DNA of 64,000 nucleotides from Thermothelomyces thermophilus ATCC 42464. Its lineage: Eukaryota > Ascomycota > Sordariomycetes > Sordariales > Chaetomiaceae. This document shows positions 9,818 through 20,868 of this stretch, piece by piece (position 1 is the stretch's first letter; each line of letters begins with the position of its first letter). Position numbers and translations under genes: made by a program. Under the pieces are notes generated by a model. That model worked only from the letters and a program-made list of their open reading frames with translations, ran no database searches and had not been told where the DNA came from. The stretch lies in NCBI RefSeq assembly GCF_000226095.1, contig NC_016472.1, positions 9,796,001 to 9,860,000 on the forward strand. Direction: 5' to 3'.

Positions 9818-10238
9818 TGTTACGGAAATATATATACAGATACCGCCTAAGCCACTAGCACGAATAGGCTAATCAAGTCAAAGGAACGAAAGGACCAATT
9901 ACAACATAGGAAGCATAGTGATCACTACACTCACCAGTAATCAGGGTAATCACCACCATACAATCACTCACGATCACCATAATTAGGAATGATCACTAGG
10001 ATTATATATATATATAGATAGTCACTCGTTACAATAGACTCTAAGAGTTTACTAGTAATAGCAACCCTTATAATCACAGTACTTATACTAAGCATTGCTA
10101 ATTACTATGAGAGATAACTCTAGTGTTATTATAAACCCTTTAGCTTTACCGAATCCCTTAGACGACCTGCTTACTTGTCCCGCTTAATCTACCTTTATCT
10201 AAACCCTTTTAGAAGAAGTCTAAGTTAGGTTTGTCATA
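9818..10238 (+). repeat. R1 5' LTR (type B1)
   Basis: 421 bp from TGTTACGGAAAT to GGTTTGTCATA, the RIP-altered form of TGTCACGG...GTTCGTCACA. It is closest to the LTRs of R3 (GCCGCCTRAGCCACTAGCACGA block, GATCACTAGGATTATA block). Confidence 0.88.
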
Positions 10239-10304
10239 TATTGCTATTACTCCCTTTGTTCTATTATAGTTTAGAATAGAGGTGACTTTGACCTTGCTAT
10301 CGAT

Positions 10305-12701
10305 ATAGCTACTAACGTTATAGCCAAATAGCTGCTTACCTAGCTTAGTTAACTCTATTAACAAATCTAGGAGTTAGACTAGAGAGATAAGGTTATTTAA
10401 GCTTAAATTAAAGAACTCGAGAATAGCAAAAAGCACTTATAGAAACTAGTTAATAAGGCCTACGCTAAAATCAAGGTACTTAAGGGTACTAAAGCGAGCT
10501 ATATTAAGATCGAACCACCTGGCAAATATAAAGGAACTAAGGAAGATCTTATAGGATTCCTAACAAACCTCTGATCCTACTTCCGGCTCAATAATGACAA
10601 GTTTCTAGACGATAAAGCTAAAGTCCTCTATATAGCTATAAGACTAGAGGGCAAGGTACTTAGATAGTTTAAGCCTATATAGAATAACTATCTTACTAAG
10701 GAAGATAAAGATAACTAAGACGTGTTTATATAAGCAGTTTTTCAATCTTACGACCATTTTAAAGAAGAGCTTTAGAAGGTTTTTAGCGACAAAGATAAGA
10801 AGATTTATATATAAAAAAGACTTACTAATCTCTAATAGACTAAGTTAATAGCCTCCTATACTATATAGTTTAGATAGGATATACTTAAGTCTTAGCTTAA
10901 TAATAAAGCATTAATATAACTATTCTATAATAGCTTAAAGGAAAAAGTTAAAGACAAGCTATATAAGTATAATTAGCCTAAGACTCTAGATAAATATATT
11001 ATATAGGCTATTAGAATCGATAATTAACTCTATATACAAGAGTAATAAAAATAAGGTTAAATAAATAGAATTATAGTTAAGGCTAATGATAAGAAAAAGC
11101 GAGTATACGTTAGTACCTTATATAAGATATACCCTAGAGCTATGGATATAGATATAATATAGAAGCAGGACTAGAAGAAGATAACTAAAGACAAGTCTAA
11201 TGTTATCTACCATAACTATAGAAAGAAAGGGCACTATAAGCAAGAATGTCAAAGCCCGAAGAAAGAGTAGAAGACAGTCCCTAGAAAGGAAATTACAGCC
11301 ATCAACAAAACCACCAAGAACATTATTAAAGTAGTAGCCACAAGCTACAAAGACAGGGGTAGTAATATAGATAGTCTTAGACACGATGGTAATGGTAAAG
11401 ACAAACAAGCACTATATTCTAAACTAGTCATTATAGACCTAGAGACAGGTCTTACTAAATAGGATATAGTAGGAGAATACGTATCGCCAATTTCGATTCT
11501 CCTAGCCTTAAGGTAGTAGGGTTTTACGGTTATATAGAGGTAGGATAGATCGTAGACAACCAATACCTAAGGAATCGAAAGACCCGGACCTAATGTTCCA
11601 TTCCTTTAGGAACGAATCAAATAGTACTATAATAAAGCTTTCTGGCTTAATATAGAACTATACAAATAGGATAGATGCTTGATTTAACTTATCTAATAGA
11701 GTAATAAGATAAAGGACGAGATAAGGGAACTCTAACATATTATAGAAACTATTAAAGGAAGATAACTTATAGTATATAATAGGCCTAATAGCTATATCGA
11801 GTACCTTAATGACTAGTAACTTAGTAGCAACGTATAGAACCTAGAATACTAGTTTATATATACGAACCGTAGAAAAGACAAATATATATAGAAAAGCTAC
11901 TAGAAGAAACATTTCTATCTTAGCATTAGGGTACCTATAGTCTACATATAATAGGAAGGATTTAGGAAAGAATTCTAATACCTCCTAGGCAATGTTACAC
12001 GATTATACCCCTAACACGAGGCATATACGCAAGTGCCCTAGTTCTAGTATATAGCATACGAATGCCAATACCACTTCCGCGACAAATTCGAAAATAATCA
12101 CTGGCCGACCTAACAAGGAAATAAGGACAGAAGCTTACGCCCTATGGAATAGGTCTATAATATAGGAAACAGAGCGGCCGAATTGCTTCAAAAGATCGAA
12201 GCCCGCGATCTAGAAGGCATTACGATAGTTCTAAGACGAGCCTGGCCTAGGTACTGCGGAATAGGATAAAATATATAGGACTTATACTAGAGTAACGATT
12301 ACCTCTATTATATAGACGAAAAGAAATCGCGAATTCGGGAGCTTTAGATGAAGCTATAGTATATATAACGGAAAGTAGAATAGACCTAATAGTAGGAAGC
12401 CGTAAACACTTAATGGCTTACGGAAATAAGCACGATTAACAAAGCTACTATTAGCCGAACAACTAAAGAGGTTAGTACTAACCTAGGAAATAGGTCAGGG
12501 CCCTCTAAGGGGCCTAGAAACCATTAATGCCTACGTAATGGCAAGTGGTAGTGTAATATAGGAGGAACTAGTATAAGAGACTACTATATTAAGACTTCCT
12601 AGCAGAAATATAGGAAATCGCCGTAATCTTTAGATAATAGTAGTAAGATAAGCGACTATAGATAATAGTATAATAGAAATAGTACGAAATGCTCGGACTA
12701 A
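10305..12701 (+). pseudogene. R1 gag
   Basis: The frame of 799 codons including the stop (2397 bp) is uninterrupted by indels but holds many TAG/TAA. The start ATG is now ATA (10305). A Retrotrans_gag-like block reads KYKGTKEDLIGFLTNL. The zinc knuckle at about codon 302 is partly mutated. The conserved terminal stop is TAA here and TAG in the other copies. Confidence 0.82.
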
Positions 12702-13088
12702 TGGATAGTAGAGCAGAGATAAACCTGATTTTGCCGACGCTTGTAAATTAGCTATAGATACTCTAGAGAATAAAGCGAAAGTATAGCATAGTCAAAGGGC
12801 CATTTCTAATATAATAGGTATATAGGGAGACTAAACCGATTAACATTACTATAGTAAGAAAGACTATAATAGTCGTATTTAGTATTATAGATATAGGTAA
12901 TGATAAAGATATAATATTAGGGTTACTATAGTATAAAGATTACGACCTAGACATTAGTTAGAAGAATAGTAGCTACCTATAACCCTAAATAGAGTTATAT
13001 TCGACTAGCAAGATAGGGAGCGTACAAGGATTATAAGTAGACAATACTTAGAAGAAGGCATATCTTATAGATCTACTATAAGAGACAG
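12689..13088 (+). pseudogene. R1 pol, part 1 (protease)
   Basis: pol starts in the -1 frame relative to gag, overlapping its last codons. It contains the retropepsin site (in R1 D-S-R-A-E-I-N-L-I, from DSG) and the following strands (PINIT, VVVFSI). It is cut after codon 133 by R2; frame and sequence resume at 28169 after the GACAG duplication. Confidence 0.82.
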
Positions 13089-13534
13089 TATGACGAACCT
13101 AACTCAGACTTCTTCTAAAAGGGTTTAGACGAAGGTAGATTAAACGGGACAAGCAGGCAGGTCGTCTAAGGGATTCGGTAAAGCTAAAGGGTTTATAACA
13201 ACACTTAGAGTTGTCTCTCACAGTAATTAGCAATACTTAGTATAAGTACTGTGATTATAATTGTTACTACTAGTGAACTCTCAGAGTCTACCTAACGAGT
13301 AACTAACTAGCTATATATATACAATTGTCTGTCCCTTTTCAATAGTTATTACTAGTACTATTGCTCCTTTTACTCCGTGATTCCGTATTATTAACGGTGA
13401 CATGTTATTATCACTAGTAAAGACCTTAGTCTTGGCGGTGATAATCTTCTAATTGGTCTGTCAAGTGATTAGCTATTAGAATGTCCTACGTCCTGGCTAT
13501 AGCCTACTAGGCCGTCTATATGCTTATCCGTGAC
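13089..13534 (-). repeat. R2 3' LTR (type A, left copy)
   Basis: 446 bp, reading TATGACGAACC...ATCCGTGACA on the plus strand. The half nearest gene-coding DNA of the element's upstream side (right part on the plus strand, with CTGTCCCTTTTCAATAG and TCTTGGCGGTGATAATC) has no counterpart in the B or C LTRs. Confidence 0.88.
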
Positions 13535-13661
13535 ACGATGCCCTTCTTCTAAGGCTTTTGACCTGAAAGCCCTCTTAGGCCGTTTTAAATAGTGCTAATA
13601 CCCTTCGCTTGTAAGTACTATATTCTTCCTATTTCTACGTTACAGTCGCTATATTGATAAG

Positions 13662-14312
13662 ATGCCAGTAGAGAAACGGAAGTCGTATTCTACACGTTAC
13701 TATGCTTCCCTTGCTTAGAACATCGCTAAGAACGGTTTTGTCATTATGCCTTGCTCTTGGTATACGTCACAAGGTCTTATCTGTAAAATGATCGCGTGTA
13801 TAAAGCGTTACGAGGCCTATATTTGTTAAGGTCGTTCTTATAATAGCTTAGGCATCCCGCTTTCTTCCTATAAGCTTGTCTCCTTTTTTTTTTAAGTATA
13901 ATTCCTAATGTTTGTTCTAGTAGATCGTATTCTCTAGGAGCAGCGTCGTATTAAAGATGCTAAACGTCGTGCCGAGCTTGAGCTAGATAAATCCTAACGC
14001 CGTCTAGAAGAAGCTTAGCGCGAGTTGTCCGAAAAGCTTATATAGCTTCGGCATCTTTGTCAGTAGAAGGAGTTTTTAGTAGAGAAAGGTGCTAATATAA
14101 TGGCGCGTAGTCTGTCGACCTTAGACAAGTTAGAGGCAGTTAAGTGGTAAGAGCGGCAAGAGGCGCTTACTATACCCTTATTAGAGATTAATAATACCGC
14201 TAATGCTATCGACTAGGGCATTGTCTTTAGTTCTATCCCGGGTTTTCCTTTAGTCGATCTAGGTTCTGCTGGTAGAACTGTTCTAGTTTCTTAGGGCAGT
14301 TTAAGTTCTTAA
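13662..14312 (+). pseudogene. R2 accessory antisense ORF (aORF, type A)
   Basis: A small gene between the 3' end of pol and the 3' LTR, on the strand opposite to gag-pol. It starts with an intact ATG (13662) and shows a cysteine cluster around codons 30-62 (PCSWYTSQGLICKM then RYEAYI, with Tyr where G-to-A has replaced Cys). GRSYNSLGIPLSS follows, then a poly-T segment that may be intronic. A long coiled coil comes next (EQRRIKDAKRRAELELDK, RELSEKLI.LRHLCQ.KEFLVEKG, LSTLDKLEAV). It ends with LVS-x-GSLSS at 14312. Similar Cys-cluster/coiled-coil proteins are common near retroelements in Pezizomycotina and are usually called hypothetical. I assign no function. Stops inside are TAG/TAA of RIP type. 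Confidence 0.72.
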
Positions 14313-17300
14313 CTAGTTCCTATAAGTTATCTTCTAGTCCGAAATTAAGCTATTTAACTAGGTACTATAGTTCTCCGTTAATAATATATAAATCTAGAAT
14401 TTCTTCGACGTCCTATTCTTCCTCTTTATCCTCTGCTTTAATATATGTAGTAACCTTAGCGTTCTTTGGTACTAGTTCGAGAAGTGAAATATAAAAAACA
14501 TCTGTCTGTAGGTATATAGATGATGGTAACGATAGTCGGTAGTTAGATATCGAAATTTATTCTTTGATAACGAAGGGTCTGATCTTCTTAAAGTCTAGCT
14601 TTGTGCTTAGTTGTTTAGTTTGTAAGTTTCGTATAATTAGGTAGACTTTGTCTCCCCTCTTTAGGCAAGGTCCCTCGAGCCTATATTTATCGTAGTAGTT
14701 CTTTATTCTAGTCTTGACAAACTTAAGTTCCTTTTTGAGTTTCTCGTATAGTACGTATATTTGTTTTACTTTGACTGCTGCTCTTGGCACTATGACCTCT
14801 AATCCTTGCCTAAGGTCTGCTTTATATCCGTAGTTTGCGAAGAATGGTATGACTTTGGTCGTTTTCGTTAGCATCGTGTTATAAGCGAGTTATACTGTTA
14901 GTAATAGTATGACCTAGTCGTCTTGCTAGTAGTTAATATAAGAGCGGAGGTATTACTTAATAACTTAGTTTAGTTACTCTGTTTATCTGTCGGTCTGTAG
15001 GTGATATGCTATTAATAGCTTGCTATTAACGCCTAATCATTGCATTAACGCTTGCTAGAACTTCGATGTAAACTTGGTATCTCTATTAGTAATCTATTCT
15101 TATAGCTAGGTATATACTAATGTAACTTGCTAATAGATTACATCTGCTAACTGTTTTACTATCTAGGACTCCTTATAGGGAAAGAAATATACCTACTTAG
15201 TTAGGCGATCTACTATAATAAGAATACTATTATAGATCACTCCTATAGCTATATCCTTCGATTCTAGTAGCTTTATAATAAAGTCTATCGTGACCGAGCT
15301 CTATAGTTTGTTAGCTATTAGTAGTAGCTAAAGTAGCCTATACAGCTTATATTATGCCGTTTTGCTTCGATTGCAAATGTCATAGTTCTATATGACTTCC
15401 TTAACTCGTGCCGTTAACTATAGAAAGTTATAATGTTTCTTAACTTGTGCGACAGTCTTTGTAACTCCTTTATATCCTCCGAGTTTCGACTCGTAGAGTT
15501 CTCGAATCATCTGTAGCTATTAATCCTAGTCATAGATATATACTTTGCCTCGGTACCAAAGTTTCCTATCTCTTTCTTTTACTTCGTTAGGTACTAGTGG
15601 TCTAGGTACTACTTAATATTATATCTTGTTAATCCTTTCTTCTTGAAAGATTATATAACATTCTAGGAACGAGTTAAGTAGATTATCTTCTATAGGTGTC
15701 TACGTTTCGTAATATAGCGTTCTGTCTATTCGTTCCTTAAACAACGGTAATGTTATTCCCGTTTGTCCTTCTATATAATCTGTTCGTCAGCTTAAGATGT
15801 CTGCTTGTATGTTCTCTTTGCCCTTCTTATAGCGGATCTTAAAGTTAAATTCTACGAGGAATTCTGCCTATTATATTTATTATCTATTAAGCTCTTTTAT
15901 CGTTATAAAGTATTGCAAATTCTTATAATCTATATACACTTATACTAGTTCAATTGTACTACTAAGGTATAGTTGCTACTCCTTAAAAGCTTTGATAATC
16001 GTAAGTAGTTCCTTGTCGTAGATCGGATAATTAAGACGTAGTCCGTCGAGCTTCTTTAAAAAGAAGGCTATAGAATATAGCTTTCCTTGTCTGTCTCGTT
16101 ATCCTAATTATCCTCTAATGGCGTAGTCTAAAGCGTCCGTTTCTACCTCGAATAGCTTCTTAGGGTCTAGTAGTACTAGTACTAGATCTTTAGTAATGGC
16201 GTTACGGATTTATATAAATGCTTACTTATATTACTTTTCCTATTAGAATTTAGTATTCTTCTTAGTAAGTTTGTATAAAGGTCGTATGATCACTCTAAAG
16301 TTCCTAATAAACATCTGGTAGAAGTTTGTAAATCTGATAAAGCTTTGTACTTCCGTAACTAACGTCGGTTATAGCTAATTCTTAATAGCTTTAATCTTTA
16401 AAGGTTCTATCTAGATTTGTCCTAGGGATATTTTATATCCTAAAAAGACTATCTTCCTAATATAGAATTCGCTTTTTTCCTTATTAACTAATAGCTTATA
16501 TACGTATAACGCGTCTAGCACTACTTTTACATGCTTCCGGTGTTTGTCTATCGTCTTAGAGAAGATAAGTATATCATCAAGATAATATACTATAAATTTG
16601 TCAAGAAAGGGTTAGATAGCTTGATTAATCAAGGCTTAGAACGTTACTAGCATGTTTATAAGTCTAAATGGCATAACAAGGTACTCGTAATAGCTATAGG
16701 GTATCCTAAAGGCCGTTTTCCACTCGTCGCCTTCTTTGATCTATATATAGTTATAGGCCGATAGCAAGTCAAGATACGTAAAATATTAGGCTCCTACTAA
16801 CTGATCTCGGAGCCGTGAGATTAATAGTAATAGGTATCGGTTTTTCATAGTCTATTCGTTAAGTTACTAATAATCGACATATAACCGTAGCTTTCCGTCT
16901 TTCTTAGGCATAAATAGGATTAGGTAGCCTACTAGCGATATCGATAGGCAGATATATCCTCTTTAAAGGTTTTCCTCTAAATATCGCTTAAGTTCTTTAT
17001 TCTATATCTAGCTCGTATAGTAAATCTTAAAGAACTTCAGTCATACTCCTTCCTTAAGCTTAATCTCGTAATCCTATAGGCCGTATTCTAGTAGTCCTTC
17101 TAGATATTTCGGTTCAAATGCTAGGTATCCTTCGTATTCCTTTAGTACTTCCCTAGTCTTATCTCGTCTTTCGATTTTCTAGTAATATACAAACTTGGTT
17201 CTATCTATAGCAATACTAGCGATTTCTCCTATCTTAACCTACTACTCTAATTATAGTATTCTATATTCGTTAATAGAGAGAACAGCTATTGGCGGTTTAG

Positions 17301-17775
17301 CTTGTTCCTCCTATCGCGATATCGATGTCGTTATGCCGCCTCTTCTAGAGTCCGTAGTGGTCTGCCTGCCACTATCTGTCTCTTGCGGTAGATCTATAGG
17401 ATATGCCTTCCCCTGAGCATCGTCCGCTCGCGATCCTTGCGCGCTCCCTATCTTGCTAGTCAAATATGACTCTATTTAGGGTCGTAGGTAGCTACTATTC
17501 TTCTAGCTAATGTCTGGGTCGTAGTCTTTATACTATAGTAACCCTAATATTATATCTTTATTGTTGCCTATATCTACGATACTAAATATAACTACTATAG
17601 TCTTTCTTACTATAGTAATATCGATTGGTTTAGTCTCCTTATATACCTATTACATTAGAAATAGCCCTTTAACTATACTATGCTTCTGCTTTATTCTCTA
17701 GGGTATCTGTAGCTAATTTACAAGTGTTAGTAAAATCAGGTTTATCTCTGCTCTACTATCCACTAGTATAAGCAT
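14227..17775 (-). pseudogene. R2 pol
   Basis: 3549 bp from ATG to the first frame-terminal TAA, exactly the length seen in R3, so no net indel. The best preserved block is at 14557-14874: the integrase tail NYGYKADLRQGLEV, a basic helix, RGDKVYLIIRNL and the GPY/F-like KKIRPFVI. The chromodomain follows. R3's insertion does not touch pol. Confidence 0.87.
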
Positions 17776-17986
17776 TTTGTGCTGTTTCTACTATGCTATT
17801 ATCTATAATCGCTTATCTTGCCGCTATCGTCCAAAGATTACGGCGATTTCCTATATTTCTATTAGGAGGTCTCGATATAGTAGTCTCTTATGCTAGTTCC
17901 TCTTATACTACGCTACTACCTGCCGCTATATAGGCGTTAATAGCTTCTAGGCCCCTTAAAGGGCCCTGACCTGTTTCCTAGGTTAG
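17763..17986 (-). pseudogene. R2 gag, 3' part
   Basis: The last 70-odd codons of gag, ending at the conserved stop (CTA on the plus strand, 17763-17765). It joins to 25483-27655 across R3. The combined length, counting one copy of GTTAG, is exactly 2397 bp. Confidence 0.85.
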
Positions 17987-18405
17987 TATTACGGAAATAT
18001 ACATACAGATGCCGCCTGAGCCACTAGCACGAATGGGCTAATCAAGTCAAAGGAACGAAAGGACTAATTATAGCATAGGAAGCATAGTGATCACTACGCT
18101 TACCAGTGATCAGGGTAATCACCACCATGCAATCACTCACGATCACCATGATCAGGAATGATCACTAGGATTATATATACATGTAGATAGTCACTCGTTA
18201 TAGTAGACTCTAGGAGTTCACTAGTAGTAATAATCACAATTACAATACTTATACCAAGCATTGCTAATTACTATAAGAGATAACTCTAAGTGTTGTTATA
18301 AACCCTTTGGCTTCACCAAATCCCTTAGACGACCTGCCTACTTGTCCCACTTTACCTACCTCCGTCTAGACCCTTTTAGAAGAAGTCTGAGTTAGGTTCG
18401 TTATA
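17987..18405 (+). repeat. R3 5' LTR (type B1)
   Basis: 419 bp, TATTACGGAAAT...GTTCGTTATA. The stretches I compared with the 3' LTR differ only by transitions, so the pair cannot be used as a neutral clock. Confidence 0.92.
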
Positions 18406-18471
18406 TATTGTTACTACTCCCTTTATTCTATTATAGTTTAGAACGGAGGTGACTTTGACCTCGATATCGAC

Positions 18472-20868
18472 ATAGCTACTAACGTTACGGCCGAACAGCT
18501 GCTTACTTAGCTTAGTTAACTCTAGTAGTAGATCTAGGAGTTAGACTAGAGAGATAAGGCTGCTTAAGCTTGAATTAAGGAACTCGAGAACCGTGAAAAG
18601 TACTTATAGAAGTTAGTTAACAAGGCCTATGCTAAAATCGAGACGCTTGAGACTACTAAAGCGAGCTATATTAAGATTAAACTACCTGGCAAATATAGAG
18701 GAACTAAGGAAGATCTTATAGGATTTCTAATAAACCTTTAATCTTACTTCTGGCTTAATAACGACAAGTTTCCGGACGATAAAGCTAAAGTCCTTTATAT
18801 AGCTATGAGACTAGAGGGCAAGGTACTTAGATAGTTTAAGCCTATATAGAACGACTACCTTACTAAGGAAGACAAAGACGACTAAGACGCGTTTATATAG
18901 GCAGTCTTCTAATCTTATAACTGATTTGAAGAAGAGCTTTAGAAAGTTTTTGGTGATAAAGATAAGAAGATTTATATATAAGAAAGACTCGCTAATCTCT
19001 AATAGACTAAGTTAATAGCCTCTTATACTATATAATTTAGATAGGATATACTTAAGTCTTAGCTTAACGATAAGGTATTAATATAATTGTTCTATAATAG
19101 CTTAAAGGAAAAGGTTAAGGATAAGCTATATAAGTATAATTAGCCTAAGACTCTAGATAAATATATTATATAGGCTATTAAGATCGACGATCGACTCTAT
19201 GTACAAGAGTAGCAAAGACGAGGTCGAATAAATGGAACTACGGTTAAGGCTAACAATAAGAAAAAGCGAGCGTACGTTAGTACCTCGTATAGGACATACC
19301 CTAGAGCTATAAATATAGACATAGTATAGAAGCAGGACCAGAAGAAGACAACTAAAGATAAGTCTAATGTTACCTACTATAACTATAGAAAGAAAGGGCA
19401 CTATAAGCGAGAATGCCGGAGCCCGAAGAAAGAATAGAAACTAACCCCTAGAAGGGAAATTACGACTATCGACAAAACTACTAAGGACGTTATCAAAGTA
19501 GCGGCCACGAGCTACAAAGACAAGGACAGTGACACGGACAGTCCCGGACATGACAACAATGGTAAAGACGAACAAGTACCGTACTCCGAACTAGTCACTA
19601 TAGACCTAGAGATAGGACTTGCTAAATAGGACATGGTAGGAGAATATGTACCACCAGTTTCAATTCTCCTAGCCTTGAGGCAGTAGGGCTTTATAGTTAT
19701 ATAGAGGTAGGATAGATCGTAGACAACCGATACTTAAGGAATCGAAAGACCTGGACCTAATGTTCTATTCCTTTAGGAACAAATCGAATGGTACCGTAAC
19801 GAAGTTTTTCGGCTTAATACGGAGCTATACGAATGGGATAGGCGCTTGATTCGACTTGCCTACTAGAGCGATAGAATGAGGGACGAAATAAGGGAACTCT
19901 AACGTATTATAGAAACCATTAAAGGAGAATAGCCTATGACGTACGATAGGCCTGAAAGCTACGCCAAGTATCTTGATAGCTAATAACTTAGTAATGATAT
20001 ATAGAACCTAGAATACTAGTTTATATAAGCAAACCGTAGAAAAGACAAACGTATATAGGAAAGCTACTAGAAGAAATACTCCTATATTAGTACTAGAGTA
20101 CTTACGGTCTATATATAATGGGAAGGATTTGGGAAAGAATTCTAATACCTCCTAGGTAATGCTATATAACTATACCCTTGATACAAGGTATATATATAAG
20201 TGCCCTAGTTCTAGTATATAGTATATAAATGCTAATACTACTTCTACGACAAATTTGAAAACAATCACTAGCCGACTTGACAAGGAAATGAGGACGGAAG
20301 CTTATGCCTTATAGAATAGGTCTACAATATAGGAAATAGAGCAGCCGAATTACTCTAGAAGATCGAAACTCGCGATCTAGAAAGCATTACAATAGTTCTA
20401 AGACGAGCCTAGCCTAGGTACTACGGAACCGGACAAGACATATAGGACTCGTACTAGAGTAACGATTACCTCTATTACACGGACGAAAAGAAATTACGAA
20501 TTCGGGAGCTTTAGACGAAGCTATAGTATATACGACGAAAAGCAGAACAGACCTAATAGTAGGAAGCTGTAAGCACTTAATAGCTTATAGAAATGAGTAC
20601 GATCGATAAAGCTGCTATTAGCCGAATGACTAAAGAGGTTAGCACTAACCTAGGAAACAGGTCAGGGCCCTTCGAGGGGCCTAGAAACCATTAACGCCCG
20701 TGTAGCGGCAAGTAGTAGCGTAGTATAGGAGGGACTAACGTAAGAGACTACTATATCGAGACCTCCTAGCAGAAATATAGGAAATCGCTATAATCTTTAG
20801 ATAACGGCGGCAAGATAAGCAATTATAGATAATAGTATAGTAGAAATAGCACGAAATGCTCGTACTAG
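18472..20868 (+). pseudogene. R3 gag, with long C-terminal extension
   Basis: 798 codons plus stop, start ATG now ATA. The order is an N-terminal coiled coil (QLLTQLG, KAAQARIKELENREKY) and a capsid-like Retrotrans_gag block (KYRGTKEDLIGFLINL at about codon 67; DAFIQAVF, EELQKVFGDKDKKIY, YTIQFRQDILKSQL, LYKYNQPKTLDKYI). A CCHC zinc knuckle follows at codons 302-315 (spacing x2, x4, x4; the first two cysteines now read Tyr). About 480 further residues with coiled-coil character (RIEWYRNEV-type) lie before the stop. That extension is long for Ty3/gypsy Gag, which normally ends soon after the knuckle. It ends KCSY-stop at 20866-20868, overlapping pol. Confidence 0.84.

Noticed and set aside
9842-9990. 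GATCACT/AGTGATC-rich stretch that might suggest a small array of direct repeats
   Set aside because: It is the type B LTR itself. The motif recurs in the LTR with irregular spacing and no repeat-spacer order, so it is neither a CRISPR-like array nor a tandem satellite.
11118-11408. Hydrophobic open frames antisense to gag (also 19153-19401, 26717-26974, 38055-38345, 60870-61292, 62912-63178)
   Set aside because: They recur in every copy only because they are the reverse strand of the same gag segment around the zinc knuckle. RIP makes the antisense rich in Ile/Leu/Tyr codons and look membrane-like.
17195-17416. Recurrent 73-codon frame ending in GYAFP-like sequence (also 21215-21436, 36194-36415, 53337-53558, 59009-59230)
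   Set aside because: It lies antisense to the stretch of pol between protease and reverse transcriptase in each copy; repetition reflects the repeat family, not a separate gene.
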